Source of the DNA: Cohnella sp. WQ 127256
Lineage (GTDB): Bacteria > Bacillota > Bacilli > Paenibacillales > Paenibacillaceae
Length of the DNA stretch: 64,000 nucleotides
Direction: 5' to 3'
Assembly (NCBI RefSeq): GCF_024519285.1
Contig: NZ_JAMZCY010000001.1
Span: 248,001-312,000 of the forward strand
The position numbers and the translations under genes are program-made. This document shows, piece by piece, positions 1 through 8,387 of the stretch (the first letter of the stretch is position 1; each line of letters begins with the position of its first letter). The notes beneath the pieces are model-generated. The model was not told where the DNA came from. It saw nothing but the letters and a program-made list of their open reading frames with translations, and did not search any database.

Positions 1-1
1 A

Positions 2-241
2 GCGGCGATCTTAACCAAGGGTGAAACGACATACACAATCAAGAGCGGTGCAAATACAGTAACGAAATCGGTGAAAGGCGTTAAGCAAACGCTCACCTTG
101 AATGCTCCAGTTGCAGAAGTAGATAAGAGAGTGTTCATTCCCGTTCGTTTCTTTGCAAATGAAAGTGGCCTTGATATTCAATGGGATGCAGAAAATCAAA
201 CTGTAGTCATTCGTAATGTGGTTTTTAATTCAGGATTATAG
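2..241 (+). CDS. C-terminal end of a copper-amine-oxidase-like stalk domain protein (partial)
   Basis: The frame is open from the left edge to a TAG at 239-241 and gives 79 residues. The pattern of short beta strands ending in a VFIPVRFFAN box followed by DIQWD and TVVIRN is typical of the copper amine oxidase N-terminal (stalk) domain, which is common in secreted and cell-surface proteins of Paenibacillaceae. Despite the name these domains do not bind copper; they act as surface or carbohydrate-associated modules. The N-terminus and any partner domain are outside the window, so the protein's function cannot be stated. A strong terminator follows directly. Confidence 0.75.
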   Translation, partial: AAILTKGETTYTIKSGANTVTKSVKGVKQTLTLNAPVAEVDKRVFIPVRFFANESGLDIQWDAENQTVVIRNVVFNSGL

Positions 242-270
242 AACTAGAAGCTAATCATGGTTAGTAATGA

Positions 271-322
271 AGAAAGCTTAGTAAGTTAACGTCTGTTAAC
301 TTACTAAGCTTTCTTTATTTTT
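271..322 (+). terminator. Intrinsic terminator after the stalk-domain gene
   Basis: A perfect 20-bp stem (271-290 with 295-314), a 4-nt loop and a T-rich tract to 322. The stem is AT-rich but long. Confidence 0.85.
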
Positions 323-399
323 ACTTCAAATTTGTACAGAAAAATCAATGTGCAACCGATAATAAGAAGAATGCAATTTTAGAATGGGAGGTGAACGGC

Positions 400-1866
400 A
401 TGAGCAAAGAGTCACGCATTGATGAACAGATCCAGCACTTCTATGACAACGTTCCCGATGTCGGAGACGCCCTGCCGCTCAAAGATTACCTCCTTAAGCA
501 TGAGGATAGTCGAATGGCTTGGTACTTGCTTGGTAAGGAGTATGAAGGACGGGGAGATGCGGCGAAAGCGAATTATTGTTTTGCGCAAGCTGGAGATATC
601 TATGAGGCGTTTGAATCTAAGCCTGCACCAAGCTTGCCTGGGGGGACATCCAATAAGAAAAGCAGCTGGGGGAAATGGCTCCTTGGACTGTTATTATTTA
701 TTTTCTTAGCAGGGTCTGCTATTCTTGCCCTTAAAATACTTAATCCGGAAGACAACAAACCACTGGCAGCGAAGCCAGTAAATGAAGAGATAGCTTCTCC
801 TCCTGTAGATACAAATGTGAAGCAGGGCTCCACTGGGAAACCAACGATATTACCTTCTAATATGGTGCCGCCGGATCAAATCGCAGGTGCATCTGGACCT
901 AATGATAAAGGTCATGATGTTTTAGGGTCTTTGTTAACATTGAATCCGACGAAGCAACCGCGGATCCTCATATCAACACCTGAGCTTGGCAAATGGAATG
1001 ATTGGGTGAAGAGTGGAAAGCCGATTGCCTCTACTACTTCAGATAAGGAAGCGGGAACTGCAAGTGTTCAATGGTACGATCCAAAGTGGTGTGATTGTAA
1101 ACCGGACGACTCAAAGGCTATACAGAAGCTAGTACAAAGCTGGAAGCCGCTTCAGGAGGAGAAAATTGCGCTCCGCTCGGCGATGACTCGATATCGGGAA
1201 AAGACAGGCAAGTGGCCAGCAACACCTGAAACGTTAGCGGCGGATTATCCGGCGAATACGATGGCAGGTTGGTCAGAAAGTATGACATCTTGGTTCGATG
1301 AGCTTAAAGCTGAGCTTGAGAATAAGAAGGATGGTAAAATTCCACGAACGGCTGGGTGGCCGGAAGATACAGGGCCGAATAGTGGACATGGGACTCCATC
1401 TGGTAAATTGTCTCCACTGGCGGAGGAAGCACTCGAAATTATCGTGGATAAAAGCAATCATAGACTAGCTGTTGTGAGTGGCGATGTCATTTTGCGTAAT
1501 TATGAAGTGGGTTTAGGGGGAAGTAAAACTCCCGAAGGGAAATTCGCGATTACAGAGAAGGTTAAGAATCCGAATGGAAGCAGCACTGGAGTATTTGGTA
1601 GTCGGGGGATGACCTTATCGGATAGTCGATATGGTATTCACGGTACGGATGAGCCCGCAAGTATGGGGAAGGATGAATCCTTAGGTTGTATTAGAATGAA
1701 AAAAGAAGATATCGAGGAGTTATATGATCTTGTACCTATGGGTACTCCTGTCACTATTGTAAAAGGAGGCTTGCCCGACGAGCAGCGCGTACCGTCGGAA
1801 CGTTTCCGACTGTCGAGCACGCAGGACGAGACAAACCCCCACAAGGTATATGATTGGTTAAATTAG
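400..1866 (+). CDS. Membrane-anchored L,D-transpeptidase (YkuD domain)
   Basis: Predicted peptidoglycan 3-3 cross-linking or protein-attaching enzyme acting outside the membrane. Residues about 1-70 form an acidic, TPR-like cytoplasmic segment. One membrane helix follows at about 88-110, then a long low-complexity extracellular linker. The C-terminal YkuD domain (about 355-465) carries the catalytic signature HGT...SLGCIRM with the active-site Cys. ATG 400 is chosen because GGGAGG at 386-391 lies at good spacing; the upstream in-frame GTG at 391 overlaps that site. The N-terminal cytoplasmic region plus anchor is longer than in secreted LysM-type L,D-transpeptidases such as B. subtilis YkuD. 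The substrate is not known from sequence. Confidence 0.9.
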   Translation: MSKESRIDEQIQHFYDNVPDVGDALPLKDYLLKHEDSRMAWYLLGKEYEGRGDAAKANYCFAQAGDIYEAFESKPAPSLPGGTSNKKSSWGKWLLGLLLFIFLAGSAILALKILNPEDNKPLAAKPVNEEIASPPVDTNVKQGSTGKPTILPSNMVPPDQIAGASGPNDKGHDVLGSLLTLNPTKQPRILISTPELGKWNDWVKSGKPIASTTSDKEAGTASVQWYDPKWCDCKPDDSKAIQKLVQSWKPLQEEKIALRSAMTRYREKTGKWPATPETLAADYPANTMAGWSESMTSWFDELKAELENKKDGKIPRTAGWPEDTGPNSGHGTPSGKLSPLAEEALEIIVDKSNHRLAVVSGDVILRNYEVGLGGSKTPEGKFAITEKVKNPNGSSTGVFGSRGMTLSDSRYGIHGTDEPASMGKDESLGCIRMKKEDIEELYDLVPMGTPVTIVKGGLPDEQRVPSERFRLSSTQDETNPHKVYDWLN

Positions 1867-1882
1867 TACGATCGCTTACCTA

Positions 1883-2026
1883 TTACTTGTCCAAAGCAAG
1901 AAGCAAAGTCATGACCACTACAATAACTCCAAAAGCCACCCCAATCCATATAAGCGCCTTCTTATTAATTTCTTCCTTTGGTTTCTGGCGTGACGTGATG
2001 GGTGGTTTCCTTTTGTGTGTGCTCAT
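1883..2026 (-). CDS. Small single-pass membrane protein (47 aa)
   Basis: A short, very basic N-terminus (MSTHKRKPP...RQKPKEEINKK) precedes one hydrophobic helix (IWIGVAFGVIVVVMTLLLAL). The start at 2026 is supported by an AGAGAGGTTG ribosome binding site; a longer reading frame upstream has no such site. The gene is convergent with the L,D-transpeptidase gene and divergent from pyrD. The positive-inside rule predicts N-in, C-out topology. No function is recognised; the composition and clear ribosome binding site argue that it is real. Confidence 0.6.
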   Translation of the reverse strand: MSTHKRKPPITSRQKPKEEINKKALIWIGVAFGVIVVVMTLLLALDK

Positions 2027-2267
2027 GTTTATCAACCTCTCTATCATATGATTCGTGAACTCTTTACATTGTAATCGTTTTCTCCAAGGAATACTAGACA
2101 AGTTGGATGGCATTGGAGATTGCAGTTGTGTTCTTTATATGAATATTGTTGTCATTAAAGGCACTAAGCTCTTTTCTTTTTGCTTGGAAAAGGCTAAACT
2201 GTTACCCGAAAGGTTTTCTTTATTCACCAACAACTATCTCTATCCATCGTATCGGTTCCGTGAAAGG

Positions 2268-3374
2268 ATGTCGAATTCATTGTTGTACCAAATCGCCAAA
2301 CCCTTCTTGTTCAAGATGGACCCTGAAGCGGCTCACCACTTGATCGTGGACGGAATGGGTACTGCTGCTAGGATACCTGGAGTACCCTCACTTCTATCTG
2401 CAGTATGGGGCACGAAAGCTTCTCCTGAACTCGCGGTGGATTTATTCGGACTTCATTTTACACACCCAGTCGGACTGGCCGCTGGCCTCGATAAGAATGC
2501 TAAAGCAGTAACTGGATTATCCAGAATCGGATTATCTTTCCTCGAAGTGGGAACAGTGACACCCAAGGGGCAAAGCGGCAATGAACAGCCTCGTCTATTT
2601 AGGCTTCCACCTGATGAAGCGCTCATTAATCGGATGGGCTTTAATAATGAAGGGGCGGATGTGATGGCTGCACGGCTTTCCAAGCTATCACGTCATCGGG
2701 TTCCTCTGGCTGTAAATATCGGTAAAAATAAGATAACACCTAACGAAAATGCTGCGGATGACTACCGAGCGTGCGTACAGAAGCTTTTTCCATACGGAGA
2801 TTTCTTCGTAGTCAACATTAGCTCACCTAATACACCGGATTTGCGTGCACTGCAGCATGGAGATGATTTACGAAACCTATTGAACGCGGTGAAGGATGAG
2901 ATGGCGAAGCAGGCCGAGAAGCATGGGGAGTTGCCTAAGCCTATTTTAGTTAAGATTGCTCCTGATAATACGGAGGAGCAGTTAGCTTATATGGCGGAAG
3001 CGATTCAGCTTAGTGGAATGTCGGGCGTTATTGCAACGAATACGACGATTAGTCGTGAAGGATTAACGCATAAAAATGCCGGAGAAACGGGCGGACTAAG
3101 CGGAAGACCGTTAACAGCACGTTCGACAGAAGTTATCCGTAGCTTGTATAAAATCACGAACGGGAAGCTTCCGATTATCGGTTCAGGAGGCATCTTTACA
3201 GCAGATGATGCCTATGACAAAATTCGTGCGGGAGCTAGTCTTGTCGAGGTGTATACGGCGATGATCTATAAAGGGCCAGCTCTTCTTAAGGAAATACATC
3301 GCGGTCTTCTTACAAGATTGAAGCAGGATGGATTTACACGTATTACTCAAGCGATAGGTGCGGATCATCGTTAG
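2268..3374 (+). CDS. pyrD: Dihydroorotate dehydrogenase (quinone), class 2
   Basis: Oxidises dihydroorotate to orotate with FMN and quinone at the membrane, the fourth step of pyrimidine synthesis. It has the N-terminal membrane-associating extension (LLYQIAKPFLFKMDPEAAHH) that marks class 2 enzymes. FMN and substrate motifs follow: PVGLAAGLDKN, GFLEVGTVTP-like, INRMGFNNEG, VNISSPNTPDLR with the catalytic Ser region, and GSGGIFTADDAYDKI. The start is uncertain: ATG 2268 sits right after AAAGG with almost no spacer, while TTG 2280 or 2283 would have better spacing. The frame extends upstream to 2055 without a convincing start. A relQ-like gene follows 11 bp later, and its ribosome binding site overlaps the pyrD stop. 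Confidence 0.93.
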   Translation: MSNSLLYQIAKPFLFKMDPEAAHHLIVDGMGTAARIPGVPSLLSAVWGTKASPELAVDLFGLHFTHPVGLAAGLDKNAKAVTGLSRIGLSFLEVGTVTPKGQSGNEQPRLFRLPPDEALINRMGFNNEGADVMAARLSKLSRHRVPLAVNIGKNKITPNENAADDYRACVQKLFPYGDFFVVNISSPNTPDLRALQHGDDLRNLLNAVKDEMAKQAEKHGELPKPILVKIAPDNTEEQLAYMAEAIQLSGMSGVIATNTTISREGLTHKNAGETGGLSGRPLTARSTEVIRSLYKITNGKLPIIGSGGIFTADDAYDKIRAGASLVEVYTAMIYKGPALLKEIHRGLLTRLKQDGFTRITQAIGADHR

Positions 3375-3385
3375 GAGGAATTTCG

Positions 3386-4192
3386 ATGGACGGAAGGGAT
3401 TGGGGAAAGTTCTTGCTCCCCTATGAACAAGCGGCCGAAGAGCTTAAGGTAAAGCTTAAGGCGCTCCGAGCCGAGCTTAAATCAAGGGATGAATATGCTC
3501 CGATTGAATTCGTCACCGGGCGAGTGAAGCGGGTGTCCAGCATATTGGAGAAAGCACGGAGGTTGTCCGTGCCCCTAGATCGTATCGAGCTTGGCATTGA
3601 GGACATTGCAGGAATTCGCATTATGTGTCAGTTCGTTGATGATATATACAGAGTTGCAGATCTGATCCGACATCGGAAAGATTTGACGCTTGTATATGAG
3701 AAGGATTATATAACGAACTTTAAGGATAGTGGTTATCGGAGCTACCACCTCATCGTGGAATACCCCGTTCAGACATCACTAGGATCCAAGCCAGTACTAG
3801 CTGAGATCCAAATCCGTACGTTAGCTATGAATTTCTGGGCGACGATTGAGCATTCCTTGAATTATAAGTATCGTGATCAATTACCGCCACATGTTAGAGA
3901 ACGACTGCGTAAAGCAGCTGAGGCTGCGTTTTCACTGGACAACGAGATGTCCAGCATTCGTCAGGAAATTGTCGATGCTCAGCAGGATTTCGAAGAAAGC
4001 TCTGTTATTGTGCGCAGAGTGCTTAACGAAATTCAGGAGCTTTACTTTTTTCGTAGGGTTAGAGAAGCTGCGCAATTCCAGCTCCGTTTCAATGAACTAT
4101 GGGAGCATGATGACGTGTGGGGGCTGAAGGAGCTATCCCTTGAAATTCAGGCAGCACTAGATCGTGCAGGTAAAGGCGGTCTTTCAACCTAA
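3386..4192 (+). CDS. Small alarmone synthetase, RelA/SpoT synthetase domain only
   Basis: Predicted (p)ppGpp synthetase of the YjbM/RelQ class: it transfers pyrophosphate from ATP to GTP or GDP during stress. Visible synthetase motifs are the RVKRVSSILEKARR region, EDIAGIRI, KDSGYRSYHLIVEYP and EIQIRTLAMNFWATIEHSLNYKY. There is no hydrolase HD domain and no TGS or ACT domain, so it is a stand-alone synthetase. At 268 residues it is longer than B. subtilis YjbM (about 210), with an extra C-terminal helical tail. It is co-transcribed with pyrD (AGGAGG overlapping the pyrD stop), an arrangement linking nucleotide synthesis and stringent control. A bidirectional terminator follows. Confidence 0.88.
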   Translation: MDGRDWGKFLLPYEQAAEELKVKLKALRAELKSRDEYAPIEFVTGRVKRVSSILEKARRLSVPLDRIELGIEDIAGIRIMCQFVDDIYRVADLIRHRKDLTLVYEKDYITNFKDSGYRSYHLIVEYPVQTSLGSKPVLAEIQIRTLAMNFWATIEHSLNYKYRDQLPPHVRERLRKAAEAAFSLDNEMSSIRQEIVDAQQDFEESSVIVRRVLNEIQELYFFRRVREAAQFQLRFNELWEHDDVWGLKELSLEIQAALDRAGKGGLST

Positions 4193-4207
4193 TGCTGAAG
4201 CAGCAAA

Positions 4208-4254
4208 AAAGGCGTTATCCACCAGCAAATAGGGGGATAACGCCTTTCTTTATT
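4208..4254. terminator. Bidirectional intrinsic terminator
   Basis: A 13-bp stem (4208-4220 with 4235-4247, AAAGGCGTTATCC and its complement) with A-rich and T-rich flanks. It serves the synthetase gene on + and the lipoprotein gene on -. Confidence 0.85.
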
Positions 4255-4708
4255 AAGCATTTGGATTAAAGTTTTCTTCGATGAGTTGGTTAATTTGGTC
4301 GGGAGTTTTGCCTTCATTACTCCAATCTTCTATTTTCACCAATTCTTCTGTACAGATACCGCAGTGACCACTGTGATCGGTCCAAGTGATTCCTTTATCA
4401 TTCTTGCTTGCGACATAGCAACGATGCAAGGAAGTGTGTACATCATCAAACTCCATACAGCCACAATAGCACTTCACCAATTGCATGATTTCTTCATATT
4501 TTCCAACAACGGAATAGAGATGTTTTGTCTGATCTGTATAGTCCTCTAAGAAAGAAGGCATATTTGCATAGGATGCTTCGAGCTCCCAGGTTTCACTTCC
4601 GTGAAGATGAGGCTCGCCTTCTTTCGCTCCGCCTCCGCAAGCAACTAGAATGACTCCACATGCTAATAGAGCAGCAGGCAATACTAGTAACCACTTGGCT
4701 GCCTTCAT
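4253..4708 (-). CDS. PCYCGC-type lipoprotein
   Basis: A secreted lipoprotein with a signal peptide whose lipobox ends LVAC-G (about residues 18-24), so it should be anchored on the outer face of the membrane. The mature part carries the hallmark CYCGC motif (here KCYCGCMEF) plus further Cys residues in HRCYV and GHCGICTEE, suggesting a metal- or redox-binding role. The family is common in Bacillales and its function is not established. Its start overlaps the stop of the upstream thioredoxin-like gene by one base (TAATG), so the two are translationally coupled and probably act together in extracytoplasmic thiol chemistry. Confidence 0.85.
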   Translation of the reverse strand: MKAAKWLLVLPAALLACGVILVACGGGAKEGEPHLHGSETWELEASYANMPSFLEDYTDQTKHLYSVVGKYEEIMQLVKCYCGCMEFDDVHTSLHRCYVASKNDKGITWTDHSGHCGICTEELVKIEDWSNEGKTPDQINQLIEENFNPNA

Positions 4709-5211
4709 TAGTCGTTACCTTCTGGTTTGTGCTTGTTAAAGAAAGCCTTAAAATCTTCAATGGAGTAGCCAGCCGTCGCGTTTCCTTGCCGCAAGCCACC
4801 TTTCATCCGATCGCTTTCTACACCGTCTTTGTAATAGACAAGTGTTGGAGTAGCTTCAATACCCATTTTATTGAAATAGGGTCTGAATTCGAGAAGATTA
4901 AATTGATGAAGATTAATCCCCATCTCATCGGCAACAGGCTTCAATTGAGGAGTTGTCACTTTGCAATGAGGACAATCTGAAGCAAAGTAATAGACGAAGA
5001 AGCTTTCTTTATTGGCGATCTTATCGTCCAATTTATCTGGAATAATGATATTGTTATAGTTAGGATCATTTAATATTGCTCTTGTCTCTTGAAATAGATC
5101 ATCCGACGGTTTACCGTAGACAGTGTCTGGTTTCGAGTTATTAATTACAACTAGTGCTACAATAAGTACAGCAAGTATTCCGAAAAAAATCGATAATTTC
5201 TTGGCGTTCAT
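4708..5211 (-). CDS. Membrane-anchored thioredoxin-fold protein
   Basis: One N-terminal membrane helix (KLSIFFGILAVLIVALVVI) is followed by a thioredoxin fold facing outside. The redox motif is CPHC in FYYFASDCPHCKVTTPQLKP; the cis-Pro loop is in IEATPTLVYYKDG. CPHC is the DsbA-type active site, so thiol oxidation or disulfide exchange on exported proteins is likely. ATG 5211 is chosen because GGGGGA lies 7 nt upstream; the ATG at 5226 contains that same site and is less likely. It is coupled to the PCYCGC lipoprotein gene. Confidence 0.87.
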   Translation of the reverse strand: MNAKKLSIFFGILAVLIVALVVINNSKPDTVYGKPSDDLFQETRAILNDPNYNNIIIPDKLDDKIANKESFFVYYFASDCPHCKVTTPQLKPVADEMGINLHQFNLLEFRPYFNKMGIEATPTLVYYKDGVESDRMKGGLRQGNATAGYSIEDFKAFFNKHKPEGND

Positions 5212-5241
5212 TCTTAATTCCCCCATTATGTATTGGTCTAT

Positions 5242-5271
5242 ATTTTAGTTAAAATGGACAGGCCCGTTCAA
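5242..5271 (-). promoter_or_regulatory. Candidate sigma-A promoter for the thioredoxin-lipoprotein operon
   Basis: Read on the minus strand: TTGAAC (5266-5271), an 18-bp spacer and TAAAAT (5242-5247), 31 bp before the start codon. Confidence 0.45.
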
Positions 5272-5358
5272 CATTTACATTATACTTGATTTGGGTTATT
5301 CGCATAAAGGAATTAGGTGGAATGACATTAAACTGTCAAAAAGAAAGTTGGTTACCTT

Positions 5359-6201
5359 ATGAAAGTGAAAATGCGAATAGATAAAATGCTTGGGAATCTA
5401 GGCTATGGAACGAGGAGTTCTATTAAGCTGTTGATCAAGCAAGGTGCTGTGACTGTTAATGGAACTTTGGTTAAGGACCATGGACTACAAATTAATCCAA
5501 ATGAGGACGAAGTGGTACTCGATGGCATGACGATTCAGTATCGGGATACCGTCTATGTTCTTCTCCATAAGCCTGCGGGGGTTATTTCCGCGACGGAAGA
5601 TAAGCGTGATCAAACGGTTATTGATCTACTAGACGAGGATATAACGGTGATGTCGCCTTTTCCTGTTGGACGCTTAGATAAAGACACGGAAGGCCTACTC
5701 CTGATTACGAACGATGGAAAGCTGTCTCATGAGCTTCTATCCCCTCGCAAGCATGTTCCTAAGACGTATCGCGCTTTAGTCGCAGGACAAGTCGGAGACA
5801 CGGATATCGAGGAGTTCAAGCGAGGAGTTACACTTGATGATGATTATGTGACGATGTCTGCGCAGTTGGGTGTATTAGCGAGTAAAAGTGGCGAAGGCAG
5901 CCCAGTTGTCGGAGAAGCTCAATACGAAGATGAATTGACGTCTGCAGTGATGCTTGTTCCTCAAGAAGCGGAGCTTGATCCGAATGTAGCGTTAAGCTGG
6001 ATAGAGCTAACGATCCATGAAGGGAAGTTTCATCAAGTGAAGCGCATGTTCGAAGCCGTTGGTAAAAAGGTACTCTATTTGCGTCGTATTTCAATGGGGC
6101 CTCTGAAGCTAGATCCGGCACTTGCACCAGGGGAATGGCGTGAACTGACGGAAGAAGAAGTCGACAGCCTGCGTAACTATCGAAAGGGTGGAACGGAATG
6201 A
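5359..6201 (+). CDS. 16S rRNA pseudouridine synthase, RsuA/RluB family
   Basis: An N-terminal S4 RNA-binding domain (about residues 5-60, MRIDKMLGNLGYGTRSSIKLLIKQGAVTVNG) is followed by the pseudouridine synthase domain. The catalytic Asp lies in the motif GRLDKDTEGLLLITNDG. The family converts a specific uridine in rRNA to pseudouridine (U516 in 16S rRNA for RsuA). At 280 residues it is slightly longer than E. coli RsuA (231). ATG 5359 is used; ATG 5371 (MRIDK) is also possible and neither has a strong ribosome binding site. The stop overlaps the next gene's start (ATGA), indicating coupling. Confidence 0.88.
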   Translation: MKVKMRIDKMLGNLGYGTRSSIKLLIKQGAVTVNGTLVKDHGLQINPNEDEVVLDGMTIQYRDTVYVLLHKPAGVISATEDKRDQTVIDLLDEDITVMSPFPVGRLDKDTEGLLLITNDGKLSHELLSPRKHVPKTYRALVAGQVGDTDIEEFKRGVTLDDDYVTMSAQLGVLASKSGEGSPVVGEAQYEDELTSAVMLVPQEAELDPNVALSWIELTIHEGKFHQVKRMFEAVGKKVLYLRRISMGPLKLDPALAPGEWRELTEEEVDSLRNYRKGGTE

Positions 6202-6989
6202 AATATGGCATTATTGCACTTGATGTAGACGGCACGTTACTTAATGATGAACACGAGCTAACCCCTCGAGTTCGCAATGCTGTTCGAGCAGCTGCTGAGC
6301 AAGGATCTGAGATCGTACTTTGCACGGGGCGTGGCTCGTCTAGCGCGTTACCTGTGCTAAATGAATTAGGCTTAAAAGGAACGATGATTACCCACAATGG
6401 TGCTTCTGTCGTAGATAGTGAGAGCCGGGAAATTATTTATGCGACGACCATATCCCATGAGCAAGCGCAGCGCTATACAGACTATTGCCGTGAGCGAGGC
6501 ATTCATTTTGATATGAATACAGCTTTCGAATTGTATGTGGAAGCTATGAGGGATGATGCTGAGATGATGTATAGCCGGATGTTAGCTCGTCCGATTATAC
6601 GCAGCAGGAATGAAGGTTTTCCGGAGGGCATGGTGAAGCTGTCCATTTTTGCTTTGAAGGAAGAGCTCGATGATTTAGAGGCAGGATGGTCGAGCTGGAA
6701 TCATGAGCTACAAACGATTAGAAGTGGAGATTATTTTATTGATGTACAGCATCATCAAGCTTCTAAAGGCAAAGCGCTTGAACAGTTCGCGAATAAAAGA
6801 GGAATACCACGGGAGCAAATTTTAGCACTCGGCAATTATTATAATGATACCGCGATGCTTACTTATGCGGGATGGGGAGTGGCGATGGATAACTCACCTC
6901 CTGAGGTCAAGGCAGAGGCAAATGAAGTTACGGTTTCCAACAATGAGGATGGCGTTGCTATCGTAATCGAGCAACGGGTGTTAGCGTAG
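6198..6989 (+). CDS. Cof-type HAD phosphatase
   Basis: A haloacid dehalogenase-superfamily hydrolase with a C2 cap of the Cof/YcsE type. Motif I is DVDGTLL (nucleophile and acid Asp pair), motif II CTGRG, motif III Lys in ASKGKALEQF, and motif IV LGNYYNDTAML. In motif IV the usual first Asp (GDxxND) is Asn, leaving the second Asp as metal ligand. Such enzymes dephosphorylate small phosphometabolites such as sugar phosphates or FMN-type compounds; the substrate cannot be read from sequence. It is translationally coupled to the rRNA pseudouridine synthase gene by a 4-bp overlap. Confidence 0.88.
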   Translation: MKYGIIALDVDGTLLNDEHELTPRVRNAVRAAAEQGSEIVLCTGRGSSSALPVLNELGLKGTMITHNGASVVDSESREIIYATTISHEQAQRYTDYCRERGIHFDMNTAFELYVEAMRDDAEMMYSRMLARPIIRSRNEGFPEGMVKLSIFALKEELDDLEAGWSSWNHELQTIRSGDYFIDVQHHQASKGKALEQFANKRGIPREQILALGNYYNDTAMLTYAGWGVAMDNSPPEVKAEANEVTVSNNEDGVAIVIEQRVLA

Positions 6990-7016
6990 TTGAATGATTG
7001 AAGCGAATAATGAAAA

Positions 7017-7047
7017 AAAGCAAGCCGAAACATTCTCGGCTTGCTTT
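7017..7047. terminator. Bidirectional intrinsic terminator
   Basis: A 12-bp stem AAAGCAAGCCGA (7017-7028) with its complement (7036-7047), between two convergent genes. The left flank is A-rich (serving the minus strand) and the right arm ends in TTT. Confidence 0.8.
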
Positions 7048-7064
7048 AAGCGGTGTTCAGAGGA

Positions 7065-8255
7065 TTAATTTTTACTTCCTTGACGTTTCTTAGTTACAGG
7101 AACCCTATCTTCTCTTATTGTATCGTAGTCCGTGATTCGATTTTTACCAGAGGTCTTACTATGATACATGCCCTGGTCTGCTTGCTTCATTAAGGACTCA
7201 GCTGTTTCTCCAGGGGCGGACATACTATAGCCGACACTGATCGTGACGATTGTTTCCTTCTCTGTACGTGAACGAATGGATTCAGCGACTTGCATAACCG
7301 CTGAGACGGGTCCGAATACGAACGCAACAAGCTCTTCTCCTCCGTAACGGCCAGCTAGTCCAACGCCATCTGTTTCCTCCATCAACAGGGCTGCCGTCTG
7401 TTTAAGTACGCCATCGGCTTTATGGTGACCATGGGTATCGTTTAATTTCTTGAAATTATCGATATCACAGAAAATAACTCCTAGCTGACGTCCGGCAAAT
7501 AGGGATTGCTCCAATCTTCCCATAAAATATCTTCGGTTATAAAGGTTCGTTAGTCCATCGGTGATCGATGAGCGATAAACAGACTGAAGGATCTCGACGA
7601 CTCGTTCGAACAGAAGTACGAATAATAAGATGTAATAAACAACCGGTAATAGTCCTGCGATTGTCTTGAAGATTTGGACTTCTGGAGCCCAATAAGTACC
7701 GGATATAACGGCAAGCTGCATCGTAAATGCAATCATAAGGCTGGCCATATATTTGCGCGGTTGTCCGATGTGCGGGGCAAACATGAGCACGAACAGTGGA
7801 CCGAGTAATAGTAAGAAACCGTCTAACACAGGGGTTGATTGGATATTACTCATCCAATTGTGATCCGATTTAGATACGCCTGGTAATACATCTCCAATGG
7901 CAATGAGTAGACCGGTTATCAGTAATCCGATAAACCATAATCGGGTTCTCGGACGTCTGCGATGATACAATTCGAAAACAGCGAAATTGATGACAATGAA
8001 TGCATATACTTGTAGAAGCTTCCCGATAAAGACTAAAGATGGCAATGAAGGAGTTAGCCCTATGGATATGGCTAACTGTAGTAAATGATGGATAAGGATG
8101 AATGCGAGAGAAGTGAGTAACGACCGATAGGCTCTTGTATGGTTGCGCTGATATAGACGATAGGACATGAATAACATGAGAGCCACAATGACGACAGCCA
8201 TAGCAGATGAGAATAGGAGGCCGAAATTATTGAGTGAGAGTGTGATCTGGTACAT
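7065..8255 (-). CDS. Membrane diguanylate cyclase (GGDEF)
   Basis: Predicted to make cyclic di-GMP from two GTP. The N-terminal half (about residues 1-215) has seven or eight hydrophobic helices, a membrane sensor module. The GGDEF domain begins DGLTNLYNRRYF and carries the active motif GGEEL (about residue 305), an accepted catalytic variant. The inhibitory RxxD site expected five residues before GGEEL is absent (EETD there), so product feedback at that site is unlikely. The start is supported by AAAGGAG on the minus strand. It is divergent from the glycosyltransferase gene. The ligand sensed is unknown. Confidence 0.9.
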   Translation of the reverse strand: MYQITLSLNNFGLLFSSAMAVVIVALMLFMSYRLYQRNHTRAYRSLLTSLAFILIHHLLQLAISIGLTPSLPSLVFIGKLLQVYAFIVINFAVFELYHRRRPRTRLWFIGLLITGLLIAIGDVLPGVSKSDHNWMSNIQSTPVLDGFLLLLGPLFVLMFAPHIGQPRKYMASLMIAFTMQLAVISGTYWAPEVQIFKTIAGLLPVVYYILLFVLLFERVVEILQSVYRSSITDGLTNLYNRRYFMGRLEQSLFAGRQLGVIFCDIDNFKKLNDTHGHHKADGVLKQTAALLMEETDGVGLAGRYGGEELVAFVFGPVSAVMQVAESIRSRTEKETIVTISVGYSMSAPGETAESLMKQADQGMYHSKTSGKNRITDYDTIREDRVPVTKKRQGSKN

Positions 8256-8387
8256 GTTTGGCTCCTTTAAGATGACGATGTAACTTGCAGAACATATGTT
8301 TCTAATATATCATATTTTTTGAGAGACTTAGAGCGTTATTTATTCATCTTGACGACTTAGATTGACGGAAGCGAGGAGGAATCGCCC

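Noticed and set aside
5828..6397. A 189-codon minus-strand frame across the rsuA-like/HAD junction
   Set aside because: Spans two coupled genes on the + strand; no ribosome binding site and no recognisable protein pattern.
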